A stretch of DNA of 64,000 nucleotides from contig NZ_JHXD01000009.1 of NCBI RefSeq assembly GCF_000687715.1, forward strand, positions 51,588 to 115,587. The letters run 5' to 3'. The notes beneath the pieces were generated by a model. It was not told where the DNA came from. It worked only from the letters and a program-made list of their open reading frames with translations, and did not search any database. How positions within the stretch are numbered: position 1 is the stretch's first letter; the number at the start of each line of letters is the position of its first letter. The translations under genes and the position numbers were made by a program. Shown here one piece after another: positions 15,972 through 23,953 of this stretch. This stretch comes from Xylanibacter ruminicola Ga6B6. Its GTDB lineage: Bacteria; Bacteroidota; Bacteroidia; Bacteroidales; Bacteroidaceae.

Positions 15972-18167
15972 TCAAAGATTCTTCATTGATAGCGAGATTC
16001 GCTGACGGCGATGGTCAACCTCGGTTACACGTACTTGTACGTGCTGGTGAAGTTTGACTACGTCGAGTGGGTGAGCAATACGGCGGTTGGCCATTTGTGA
16101 GATGTGTACCAAACCGTCGTGATGCACACCAATATCCACAAATGCTCCAAAGTTGGTGATGTTGGTAACGATGCCGGGTAGCACCATGCCCTCAACCAAA
16201 TCGTCGATGGTACTTACGTTCTTATCAAATTCGAAGGCTTCAAGCTGTTGACGTGGGTCGCGGCCGGGCTTTTCTAGTTCGGCCATAATATCAGTAAGGG
16301 TAGGCATACCCACATCGGCTGTTACATAGCGGGGCAGCTCCAGAGCTTCACGTTTTTCTTTGTTTTGAATAAGGTCGGCTACGGTGCAGCCCTGGTCTTT
16401 GGCCATCTGCTGTACGATAGGATAACTCTCAGGGTGTACAGCAGTGCCATCAAGTGGGTTCTTAGCATTGTGAATGCGCAGGAATCCGGCACACTGCTGA
16501 TATGCCGATGGGCCCAATCTAGGAACCTTAAGAAGCTGGGCACGTGAGGTAAAGGCGCCATGTTCGCGACGATAGTCTATAATATTTTTGGCCAGCGTAG
16601 CACCCAGTCCACTCACGTACATCAGCAGGTGTTGCGAAGCGGTGTTCAAATCTACACCTACCAGGTTTACGCAACTTTCTACGGTTTGGTCGAGTGAATG
16701 CTTCAGTTTGGTCTGGTCTACATCGTGCTGGTACTGGCCCACACCAATGCTTTTAGGGTCGATTTTTACCAGTTCGGCCAAAGGGTCCATCAGGCGGCGA
16801 CCAATTGAAACAGCACCACGTACGGTTACATCCTCATCGGGGAATTCGTCACGTGCCACTTTCGAAGCAGAATAAACTGAGGCACCAGCTTCGGAAACAA
16901 CAAAGACCTGTGGGGTGAAAGTCTTTTTGTCATCAGATTTCGCCTTGGAAGATTTTGAATCTGCTACAACGTTGTATTTGCCAGCGAGTACATCTTTTAC
17001 AAAACTATCAGTTTCGCGACTGGCGGTACCATTACCGATAGAGATGGCCTCTATTTGAAATTTCTGTATAAGGCGCTGCAGGGTGATGGCGGCCTCAGTT
17101 CGCTTGTTTACAGGTGGGTGGGGCATAATTACATCGTGGTGTACCAGGTTGCCTTGGGCATCTAGGCATACCACCTTGCAACCTGTACGAAAACCTGGGT
17201 CGATACCAAGCACGCGTTTCTGACCTAATGGGGCACCCAATAGTAGTTGACGTAGGTTTTCGGCAAATACGCGGATAGCTTCTTCGTCAGCCTTATTCTT
17301 GCTTTGTGCGGCAAATTCAGTCTCGATGGCGGGTTTGAGCAGTCGCTTGTAACCATCATCGATGGCCTCGGCTACCAAGCGGCCACATGGGGTGTTGCCA
17401 TATACGTAATGGTGCTTCAGTCGCTCAAGGGCTTCATCATCGTTGGGTGAAATGCTGATGCGTAAGATACCTTCTGATTCGCCTCGGCGCATGGCCAGCA
17501 GACGGTGGGATGAACAACGTTTTAGTGGCTCGCTCCAGTCAAAATAGTCACTATATTTGGCTGCTTCGTCAGTATCGGCCTTGACTTTTATCACTTTTGA
17601 GGTGATAACAGCCTGACGGGTAAAGGCGTTACGCAGCTGTTGGCGTGATTTCTCGTTTTCACTAACAACTTCGGCAATGATGTCCTGAGCCCCTTTGATA
17701 GCACTTTCTACACTATCCACATCGCCTTTTGCATACTTAGCTGCAGCTGCTTCTGGATCGCGCTCGCGTTGTTTCATCAGCAGCAGAGCCAGTGGCTCCA
17801 GTCCTTGTTCACGGGCCACTTGTGCGCGGGTGCGCCGTTTAGGTTTGTAAGGTAAGTATATGTCCTCGAGTTCGGTAGCATCCCAGCATTGGTTTATGCG
17901 CTCTTGGAGTTCGGGTGTCATCTTATCAAGGTCGGTGATGGTTTTGATAACCGTTTCCTTGCGTTTCTGTATATCGAGCAGTTTATCGTAGCGGTCGCTA
18001 ATAGCTGCTATCTGTACCTCGTCCAGTCCGCCTGTACGCTCCTTGCGGTATCGGGCAATAAAGGGTATGGTGCAGCCCTCGTCGAGCAAAGCTAACGTGG
18101 CTTCAACGAACTTCTGACTGATGCCTAATTGTGTAGCAATTTGACAGGAAAAAACGTTCTTTTGCAT
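15972..18167 (-). CDS. tex: Tex-like RNA-binding protein
   Basis: 731 residues. N-terminal helical domain with IPFIARYRKERTGGLDE, the Tex signature; a YqgF/RNase H-like domain (about 310-440: RVLGIDPGFRTGCKVVCLD); helix-hairpin-helix repeats (about 480-600: GLGATLAKNIIDYR and LKVPRLGPSAYQQCAGFLRI); and a C-terminal S1 domain (about 650-731: GMVLPGIVTNITNFGAFVDI). Tex binds nucleic acids and RNA polymerase and helps transcription under stress. The start ATG is preceded by a TATATTTG box at 18207-18200. Confidence 0.95.
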   Translation of the reverse strand: MQKNVFSCQIATQLGISQKFVEATLALLDEGCTIPFIARYRKERTGGLDEVQIAAISDRYDKLLDIQKRKETVIKTITDLDKMTPELQERINQCWDATELEDIYLPYKPKRRTRAQVAREQGLEPLALLLMKQRERDPEAAAAKYAKGDVDSVESAIKGAQDIIAEVVSENEKSRQQLRNAFTRQAVITSKVIKVKADTDEAAKYSDYFDWSEPLKRCSSHRLLAMRRGESEGILRISISPNDDEALERLKHHYVYGNTPCGRLVAEAIDDGYKRLLKPAIETEFAAQSKNKADEEAIRVFAENLRQLLLGAPLGQKRVLGIDPGFRTGCKVVCLDAQGNLVHHDVIMPHPPVNKRTEAAITLQRLIQKFQIEAISIGNGTASRETDSFVKDVLAGKYNVVADSKSSKAKSDDKKTFTPQVFVVSEAGASVYSASKVARDEFPDEDVTVRGAVSIGRRLMDPLAELVKIDPKSIGVGQYQHDVDQTKLKHSLDQTVESCVNLVGVDLNTASQHLLMYVSGLGATLAKNIIDYRREHGAFTSRAQLLKVPRLGPSAYQQCAGFLRIHNAKNPLDGTAVHPESYPIVQQMAKDQGCTVADLIQNKEKREALELPRYVTADVGMPTLTDIMAELEKPGRDPRQQLEAFEFDKNVSTIDDLVEGMVLPGIVTNITNFGAFVDIGVHHDGLVHISQMANRRIAHPLDVVKLHQHVQVRVTEVDHRRQRISLSMKNL

Positions 18168-18199
18168 AAATATAAGTAGTAATTACGTTAATTTGTGTG

Positions 18200-18207
18200 C
18201 AAATATA
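18200..18207 (-). promoter_or_regulatory. -7 box of tex
   Basis: TATATTTG on the minus strand, 33 bp before the tex ATG; divergent from the box at 18230. Confidence 0.5.
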
Positions 18208-18229
18208 GTGATAAATCGTGAGAAATGTG

Positions 18230-18237
18230 TATTTTTG
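18230..18237 (+). promoter_or_regulatory. -7 box of the LolA-like gene
   Basis: TATTTTTG. The predicted start site is at most a few bases before the ATG at 18248, so the transcript would be nearly leaderless unless translation begins at the second ATG (18260). Confidence 0.5.
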
Positions 18238-18247
18238 CAGTTCGAAA

Positions 18248-18877
18248 ATGAAAAGATTAATGAGAAAAGGGATAATTTTAGCGGTAATCATGCTGATTGG
18301 TACCGTTTGCAGTGTGCAAGCACAAGATAACGCCAACAGCCGACAGGCACGCCGCATTTTTAACAATGCCTACCAGCAGGTATTTGGCGAACAGGGTGCT
18401 ACGTTGCACTACGACGTGAATATTACTGGCATATATAAGACTCGAGGCACCATTTGGTACAAAGGCAAGAAGAGTAAGTTCGATGAAGCGAGGATGACCT
18501 CGTGGAATGATGGCAAATACGTGTACACCTTTAAGAAAAAAAAACGCGAGGTGGAGCTGCACACAGCCAAGAACAATAAGAGTGATAAGTACTCGCAGAA
18601 GTTTAAGTTTGAGCCCGAAAACTATAACTACAGTATAGCTGAGGCCGACGATGGACTGCTGGTTACACTAAAGCTTATAAAGGGACGCAAAGGTATGAAG
18701 GAGATACACGCCTTGCTAGAGCGTAAAACCTATCACCCGATAAGCGTACGCATTAAAATCGCTTTCATATGGACTACCATTAAGATTAGCGACTTTCAGA
18801 GTGGAGGCATTACCGACGAGATGCTGCGTTTCCCCAAAGAGCAGTTTAAGGATTATAAAATTGTAGACAAGCGATGA
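18248..18877 (+). CDS. LolA-like outer-membrane lipoprotein carrier homologue
   Basis: 209 residues from the ATG at 18248 (an ATG at 18260 is also possible). A signal peptide ends at about CSVQAQ. The mature part reads as the curved beta-sheet of LolA-like proteins: GTIWYKGKKSKFDEARMTSWNDGKYVYTF corresponds to the strand-rich half that cradles lipid chains, and HPISVRIKI...TIKISDFQSG to the C-terminal half. It would move lipoproteins through the periplasm, but the sequence is divergent, so the transport role is inferred. Its stop overlaps the ABC-F start by 4 bp (ATGA). Confidence 0.75.
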   Translation: MKRLMRKGIILAVIMLIGTVCSVQAQDNANSRQARRIFNNAYQQVFGEQGATLHYDVNITGIYKTRGTIWYKGKKSKFDEARMTSWNDGKYVYTFKKKKREVELHTAKNNKSDKYSQKFKFEPENYNYSIAEADDGLLVTLKLIKGRKGMKEIHALLERKTYHPISVRIKIAFIWTTIKISDFQSGGITDEMLRFPKEQFKDYKIVDKR

Positions 18878-20865
18878 TATCAGTAGAAGGACTGAAAGTT
18901 GAATTTGGCATAAAACCCTTGTTTGATGGTGCTAGTTTCGTCATTAACGACAAGGACCGCATAGCCCTTGTGGGTAAAAATGGAGCTGGTAAATCTACCA
19001 TGCTCAAGATATTGTGTGGACAGCAGAAACCTACCGCAGGCACTGTTAGTGTACCTAATGATACAAAGGTGGGCTACCTGCCACAGGTAATGATTCTGCA
19101 GGATGATACCACCGTTCGCGAAGAAGCACAGAAAGCTTTTGCTGATAATACTCGCATGAAGGAGCGTCTGGATAAGATGAATCAGGAGCTTGCTGAGCGT
19201 ACCGATTACGAGAGCGAGAGCTACATGCAACTGATTGAGAAATATACTACAGAGCACGAGCGCTATATGATGATGGGGGCCGAGAACTACGAAGCCGAGA
19301 TTGAGCGTACGCTTACTGGTCTTGGCTTTGAGCGTAGTGATTTTGAACGCCCCACATCAGAGTTCTCTGGTGGTTGGCGTATGCGTATCGAGTTGGCTAA
19401 GATTCTCTTGCAGAAACCCGATGTGCTGCTCCTTGACGAGCCTACTAACCATCTGGATATTGAATCAATCCAGTGGCTGGAGCAGTTCTTGGCGCAGAGC
19501 CCAAGTGCTGTAGTGCTGGTAAGTCACGACCGTGCCTTTATTAATAATGTGTCGAACCGTACGCTCGAGATATCGTGTGGTAAGGTAATCGACTATAAAG
19601 TAAAGTATGACGAGTACGTGGTGTTGCGTAAGGAACGTCGCGAACAGCAGTTAAGGGCTTACGAGAATCAGCAGAAGGAAGTGGCTGAGATGAAGGCGTT
19701 TATAGAGCGTTTCCGTTATCAGGCTACTAAGGCAGTACAGGTGCAGCAAAAGGTAAAACAGCTGGAGAAGATTGTGCCCATCGAGATTGATGAGGTAGAT
19801 AATTCAGCCATGCATCTGAAGTTCCCTCCTTGTTTGCGCAGTGGCGATTATCCTGTGATTTGCGACGAGGTTCGCAAGGATTACGGTGCTCATACAGTGT
19901 TCGATCATGTGTCGCTTACTATCAAACGCGGCGAGAAAGTGGCTTTTGTAGGTAAGAACGGTGAGGGTAAATCAACACTTGTGAAATGTATTATGGGCGA
20001 AATTCCCTTTGCAGGTAACCTGAAGGTTGGTCATAATATCCAGATAGGCTATTTTGCTCAGAATCAGGCGCAATTGCTTGATGAGAACTTGACTGTATTC
20101 CAGACCATCGACTATGTGGCCAAGGGCGAGGTACGTTTGAAGATTAACGATATCTTAGGGGCCTTTATGTTTGGCGGCGAGGAGAGTGATAAGAAAGTGA
20201 AGGTGCTGAGTGGTGGTGAGCGTAGCCGATTGGCGATGATCCGCTTGCTGCTGGAGCCTGTAAACCTGTTGATTCTCGACGAGCCAACCAACCACTTGGA
20301 TATGCCTTCGAAGGATGTACTGAAAGAGGCCATCAAAGCTTTCGACGGTACTGCGATCATTGTGAGTCACGACCGTGAGTTCCTGGATGGACTGGTAACC
20401 AAGGTATATGAGTTTGGAGGCGGAAAGGTACGCGAACATTTGGGTGGTATCTATGACTTCCTCAGAACCAAAAAAATTAACGACCTGAATCAGTTGGGTT
20501 CGCAGTCGTCGATGATGGATGCTCCTAAAACTGCTGCTAAAGTCGCTGTTACAACTACAACATCGAGTGCATCACCATCAGCCGCACCCGAGGGTGAAGC
20601 TGTACTTCAGAAAACTCTGAGCTATGCCGAGCATAAGGAGCTTCAGAAGCGTAAGAACCGTTTGGAAAAAGCCGTCAAACAGCACGAAGCCAAGATTGAA
20701 CAGCTGGAACAGCGCCTGAAGGAACTGGACGAGCTGCTGATGCAGCCCGAAAACGCTTCGGATATGACGATGGTAACCGAGTACACCGACATTAAGCGTG
20801 ACTTGGATGAAGAGGTGGAGCGTTGGGAGAAAGCAAGCGAAGAATTAGAATCATTAACACAATAA
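18874..20865 (+). CDS. ABC-F family ATPase (Uup/EttA-like)
   Basis: 663 residues with two nucleotide-binding domains and no membrane segments. NBD1: Walker A GKNGAGKST (about 35-43), signature FSGGWRMRIELAKIL and LLLDEPTNHLD. NBD2: GKNGEGKST, signature LSGGERSRLAMIRLL and LILDEPTNHLD. The inter-domain helical linker is about 240-320. After a Thr/Ser/Ala-rich spacer (about 555-580) a C-terminal coiled coil resembles the Uup DNA-binding tail. ABC-F proteins act on ribosomes or, for Uup, in DNA repair. Coupled by overlap to the LolA-like gene. Confidence 0.92.
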   Translation: MISVEGLKVEFGIKPLFDGASFVINDKDRIALVGKNGAGKSTMLKILCGQQKPTAGTVSVPNDTKVGYLPQVMILQDDTTVREEAQKAFADNTRMKERLDKMNQELAERTDYESESYMQLIEKYTTEHERYMMMGAENYEAEIERTLTGLGFERSDFERPTSEFSGGWRMRIELAKILLQKPDVLLLDEPTNHLDIESIQWLEQFLAQSPSAVVLVSHDRAFINNVSNRTLEISCGKVIDYKVKYDEYVVLRKERREQQLRAYENQQKEVAEMKAFIERFRYQATKAVQVQQKVKQLEKIVPIEIDEVDNSAMHLKFPPCLRSGDYPVICDEVRKDYGAHTVFDHVSLTIKRGEKVAFVGKNGEGKSTLVKCIMGEIPFAGNLKVGHNIQIGYFAQNQAQLLDENLTVFQTIDYVAKGEVRLKINDILGAFMFGGEESDKKVKVLSGGERSRLAMIRLLLEPVNLLILDEPTNHLDMPSKDVLKEAIKAFDGTAIIVSHDREFLDGLVTKVYEFGGGKVREHLGGIYDFLRTKKINDLNQLGSQSSMMDAPKTAAKVAVTTTTSSASPSAAPEGEAVLQKTLSYAEHKELQKRKNRLEKAVKQHEAKIEQLEQRLKELDELLMQPENASDMTMVTEYTDIKRDLDEEVERWEKASEELESLTQ

Positions 20866-20878
20866 ACTCTAAAAAACA

Positions 20879-22912
20879 ATGAAAAGATTTTTAACAATGA
20901 TGACAATGGCATCTGTCTCAATGATGATGATGGCTCAGACTGAGCTGGGATCAGGCTTGAACGAGGCCGACTTTAACAAGAATGTGCGTCCGGGTGACGA
21001 CTTCTATGAGTATGCCTGTGGTGGTTGGATGAAGAACAACCCACTGCCAGCAGCTTATTCGCGCTATGGTAGTTTCGACCGTTTGCAGGAAGACAACGAC
21101 AAGCGCATTAACGGTATCCTGAAGGAGCTGCAGAGCAACACTTATGCTAAGGGTACTATCGAGCAGAAGCTGAGCGATCTTTATAAGTTGGCTATGGACT
21201 CTACACGTCGTAATAAGGAAGGTGTGGCTCCTGTTATGCCACTTATTAAGAAACTTGAGGCTGCCAAAACCGTTAAGCAGTTGCTGGCTATCCAGCTTGA
21301 GCTGGCTCCTTACGGCGAGCAGGAGTTCTTCTATGCAGGCTTCGGTGCCGACGAGAAGAACGCTACACAGAACATTCTGAGCATTTATCAGAGTGGACTT
21401 ACACTCGGTCAGAAGGAGTATTACCTGGATAACGATAAGGCTACAGCCGGCATTCGCGAGGCTTTCAAGAAGCACGTGGTAAAAATGTTCCAGCTGTTTG
21501 GTTTTAGCAAGAGTGCTGCTACCAAGAAGATGCAGAACGTTATGAAGGTTGAGACTGCACTTGCTAAGGTTAGTAAGAGTCGTACAGAACTGCGCGATCC
21601 TGAGGCCAACTACAACAAGATGACTCTGAAGGAGTTCGAGGCTAAGTATCCAAATCTGCCTCTGGTTAAGGTGATGAACGCCAAGGGTATCGACACTAAA
21701 TACCTGCAGGAGATGGTTGTTGGTCAGCCCGACTTCCTGGAAGGTGCTAACAAGGTGGTAGGCGCCTTGAAGCCTGCTGAGTATCGCGATGTTTTGGAGT
21801 GGAGTCTTGTTGAGGGTTCGGCTAACTATCTGAACGATGCAGCCGCAGCCGAGAGCTTCGATTTTTATGGTAAGATTAAGGCTGGTCGCAAGGAGAATCA
21901 CCCTTTGTGGAAGCGTAGTACTGGTCAGGTAGAGCGCGTGATGGGCGAGGCTCTTGGTAAGATTTATGCTGAGAAGTACTTCCCCGAGGCTGCTAAGCAG
22001 CGCATGCTTACCCTGATTAAGAATTTGCAGATTGCCCTTGGAGAGCGTATCGCAGCTCAGGACTGGATGGACGATAGTACTAAGGTTAACGCCCTGTTGA
22101 AGTTGAATACCTTCTATGTAAAGGTTGGATATCCTGATAAGTGGACCGACCTCTCTAAGTTGGAGATTGATCCTGCTAAATCTTTTTACGATAACATGCA
22201 GGCTTGTGCTAAGTTCTGGAACGCTCATAACATCGAGCATACAGTTGGTAAGCCCGTGGATCGCGACGATTGGCATATGACACCACAGACTGTGAATGCC
22301 TACTATAATCCAACTACCAACGAGATCTGTTTCCCTGCAGGTATCCTGCAGTATCCTTTCTTTGATATGACTGCTGATGATGCCTTTAACTATGGTGCTA
22401 TCGGTGTGGTTATCGGTCATGAGATGACTCATGGATTTGATGATCAGGGTCGTCAGTTTGATAAGGATGGAAATATGCACGATTGGTGGAAAGAAGCTGA
22501 CGGAAAGAACTTTACAGAGCGTACTGATAAGTATGCCGATTTCTTCAGCGCTATCAAGGTGCTGCCTGACTTGAATGGTAATGGTCGTCTGACACTTGGC
22601 GAGAACCTTGCCGATCACGGTGGTCTGCAGGTTGCATGGGCTGCCTATAAGAACGCTACCAAGCGCAATCCTCTTGGCGAGAAGAACGGACTGACAGCCG
22701 ATCAGCGTTTCTTCCACGCTTATGCAGGTGTATGGGCTGGTAACATTACTGAGGCCGAAATCCGCAACCGTACTAAGAGCGATCCTCACTCACTGGGTCG
22801 TTGGCGCGTAAACGGCGCTCTGCCTCACATTGATGCTTGGTACGAGGCATTTGGCGTGAAAGAGGGCGACAAGATGTTTATTCCCAAGCAGGAACGCCTC
22901 GAATTGTGGTAA
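20879..22912 (+). CDS. pepO: M13-family metallo-endopeptidase (neprilysin/PepO-like)
   Basis: 677 residues with a signal peptide (MKRFLTMMTMASVSMMMMAQ). The zinc site HEMTH begins at His 513 (VIGHEMTHGFDDQGRQFDKDG), the third ligand Glu is in ENLADHGG (about 575), and NAYYNPTTNEICFPAGILQ supplies the substrate-binding NAYY. It is a full-length M13 peptidase, cleaving peptides in the periplasm or at the cell surface. It starts 13 bp after the ABC-F stop and is followed by a strong terminator. Confidence 0.94.
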   Translation: MKRFLTMMTMASVSMMMMAQTELGSGLNEADFNKNVRPGDDFYEYACGGWMKNNPLPAAYSRYGSFDRLQEDNDKRINGILKELQSNTYAKGTIEQKLSDLYKLAMDSTRRNKEGVAPVMPLIKKLEAAKTVKQLLAIQLELAPYGEQEFFYAGFGADEKNATQNILSIYQSGLTLGQKEYYLDNDKATAGIREAFKKHVVKMFQLFGFSKSAATKKMQNVMKVETALAKVSKSRTELRDPEANYNKMTLKEFEAKYPNLPLVKVMNAKGIDTKYLQEMVVGQPDFLEGANKVVGALKPAEYRDVLEWSLVEGSANYLNDAAAAESFDFYGKIKAGRKENHPLWKRSTGQVERVMGEALGKIYAEKYFPEAAKQRMLTLIKNLQIALGERIAAQDWMDDSTKVNALLKLNTFYVKVGYPDKWTDLSKLEIDPAKSFYDNMQACAKFWNAHNIEHTVGKPVDRDDWHMTPQTVNAYYNPTTNEICFPAGILQYPFFDMTADDAFNYGAIGVVIGHEMTHGFDDQGRQFDKDGNMHDWWKEADGKNFTERTDKYADFFSAIKVLPDLNGNGRLTLGENLADHGGLQVAWAAYKNATKRNPLGEKNGLTADQRFFHAYAGVWAGNITEAEIRNRTKSDPHSLGRWRVNGALPHIDAWYEAFGVKEGDKMFIPKQERLELW

Positions 22913-22937
22913 AATACATCAAAAAAATAGATTTTTG

Positions 22938-22971
22938 CCGTCGTAAATGTAAATTTACGGCGGTTTTTTTT
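22938..22971 (+). terminator. Terminator after pepO
   Basis: CCGTCGTAAAT, loop GTAA, ATTTACGGCGG (one G-U pair), then eight T. The end of the T-run overlaps the -33 box of the next promoter. Confidence 0.9.
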
Positions 22972-22999
22972 GTTTGATTCATTTTTTTATTTAACTTTG
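22969..22999 (+). promoter_or_regulatory. Promoter of the zinc-ribbon/kinase/AAA/FHA/PP2C operon
   Basis: TTTG at 22969-22972, 19-bp spacer, TAACTTTG at 22992-22999; leader about 24 nt. It is the only clear promoter seen before 32185. Confidence 0.7.
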
Positions 23000-23029
23000 C
23001 ACCTAACTTAAGTTAAAATTCCAACAACG

Positions 23030-23953
23030 ATGAACGATATTACACAAAACCCAGATCGAATAAGCCGAGGTGCCGAGCCGCTTTATCGCGAGCACTCAGC
23101 ACAGCAACCTCAGTATCAGCAAGCCATGCAAGCCAATACGGCCAATGGTGTCCAATGTCCTCATTGTGGCGCATTAAACGAGCCCGAAGCACTCTTCTGT
23201 GCCTCGTGCGGCGAACCTATCGGTATGGCCACCTGTCCCTATTGCGGAGCAGCTGTCGATGCCGACGCCGATTTCTGTGAGAGTTGTCGCCATTATATCC
23301 GTAAGGACGTGTGCTCATTCTGCGGCGCCTATCTGCATGGTGCCGAGGCCTACTGCCCTGAGTGTGGTAATCCGGTGGGTGGTATCGATTGTCCTGTTTG
23401 TGGAACCCACAATGATTTTTCGTTCTGCAAGCAGTGCGGTACAGCCCTTACCGAAGAGGCCCATCTGATGAAGGAAAAGGTGATGGAAATGCCCGAGTAC
23501 CAGCAGATGCAGAAACTGGCCGAAGAGCTGCAGAAGTTGGATTTGCAGATGCCTTATGTAACCGAGCAGGATAAGGAACGCGACCGTAAAAGTCAGGAGT
23601 TACGCCAGCGTGTACTCATGCTGTTGGCTCAGGATCGTGGTCTGGATCGTGTAGATGCCAACCTGACCGACCATAAGGTGATGAGTAAAGACGAATACGA
23701 CAAGAAAAAGCAGGAACGTATGGATATGCTGTCGCGATTGTTAGATCAGATGGCTCAGTTACCTCAGGAAAAACCTGCTCAGGTGCGTAACTATGCTATG
23801 GCCTGCAAACCTCAGGGTGTACGTCTGGCTTGGCAGTGCAACTTTAAGCATGCCCTCCACTCAAGTCCATGCGGATGTGCCAAGCCGCAGATGGGCGGAA
23901 AATGGATTATACTTGGTAAGGGAACAAGAAAAGAAATTAAAGACGATATCTAA
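23030..23953 (+). CDS. Four-zinc-ribbon protein
   Basis: 307 residues. Four successive CxxC...CxxC ribbons cover about residues 42-145: CPHCG/CASCG, CPYCG/CESCR, CSFCG/CPECG and CPVCG/CKQCG. A helical, Glu/Gln/Lys-rich section follows (about 150-265), then a short domain with two more Cys (SSPCGCAKPQMGGKW) close to the C-terminus. No signal peptide or membrane segment. Such ribbons usually mediate protein contacts. It opens the five-gene phospho-signalling operon, and its stop overlaps the kinase ATG by one base (TAATG). Its function is unknown. Confidence 0.85.
   Translation: MNDITQNPDRISRGAEPLYREHSAQQPQYQQAMQANTANGVQCPHCGALNEPEALFCASCGEPIGMATCPYCGAAVDADADFCESCRHYIRKDVCSFCGAYLHGAEAYCPECGNPVGGIDCPVCGTHNDFSFCKQCGTALTEEAHLMKEKVMEMPEYQQMQKLAEELQKLDLQMPYVTEQDKERDRKSQELRQRVLMLLAQDRGLDRVDANLTDHKVMSKDEYDKKKQERMDMLSRLLDQMAQLPQEKPAQVRNYAMACKPQGVRLAWQCNFKHALHSSPCGCAKPQMGGKWIILGKGTRKEIKDDI

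Noticed and set aside
20951..22789. 612-codon open frame on the minus strand
   Set aside because: It lies wholly antisense to the M13 peptidase gene, which has all catalytic motifs. The minus frame encodes a Leu/Ile/His-rich string without domains; it is a by-product of codon use.
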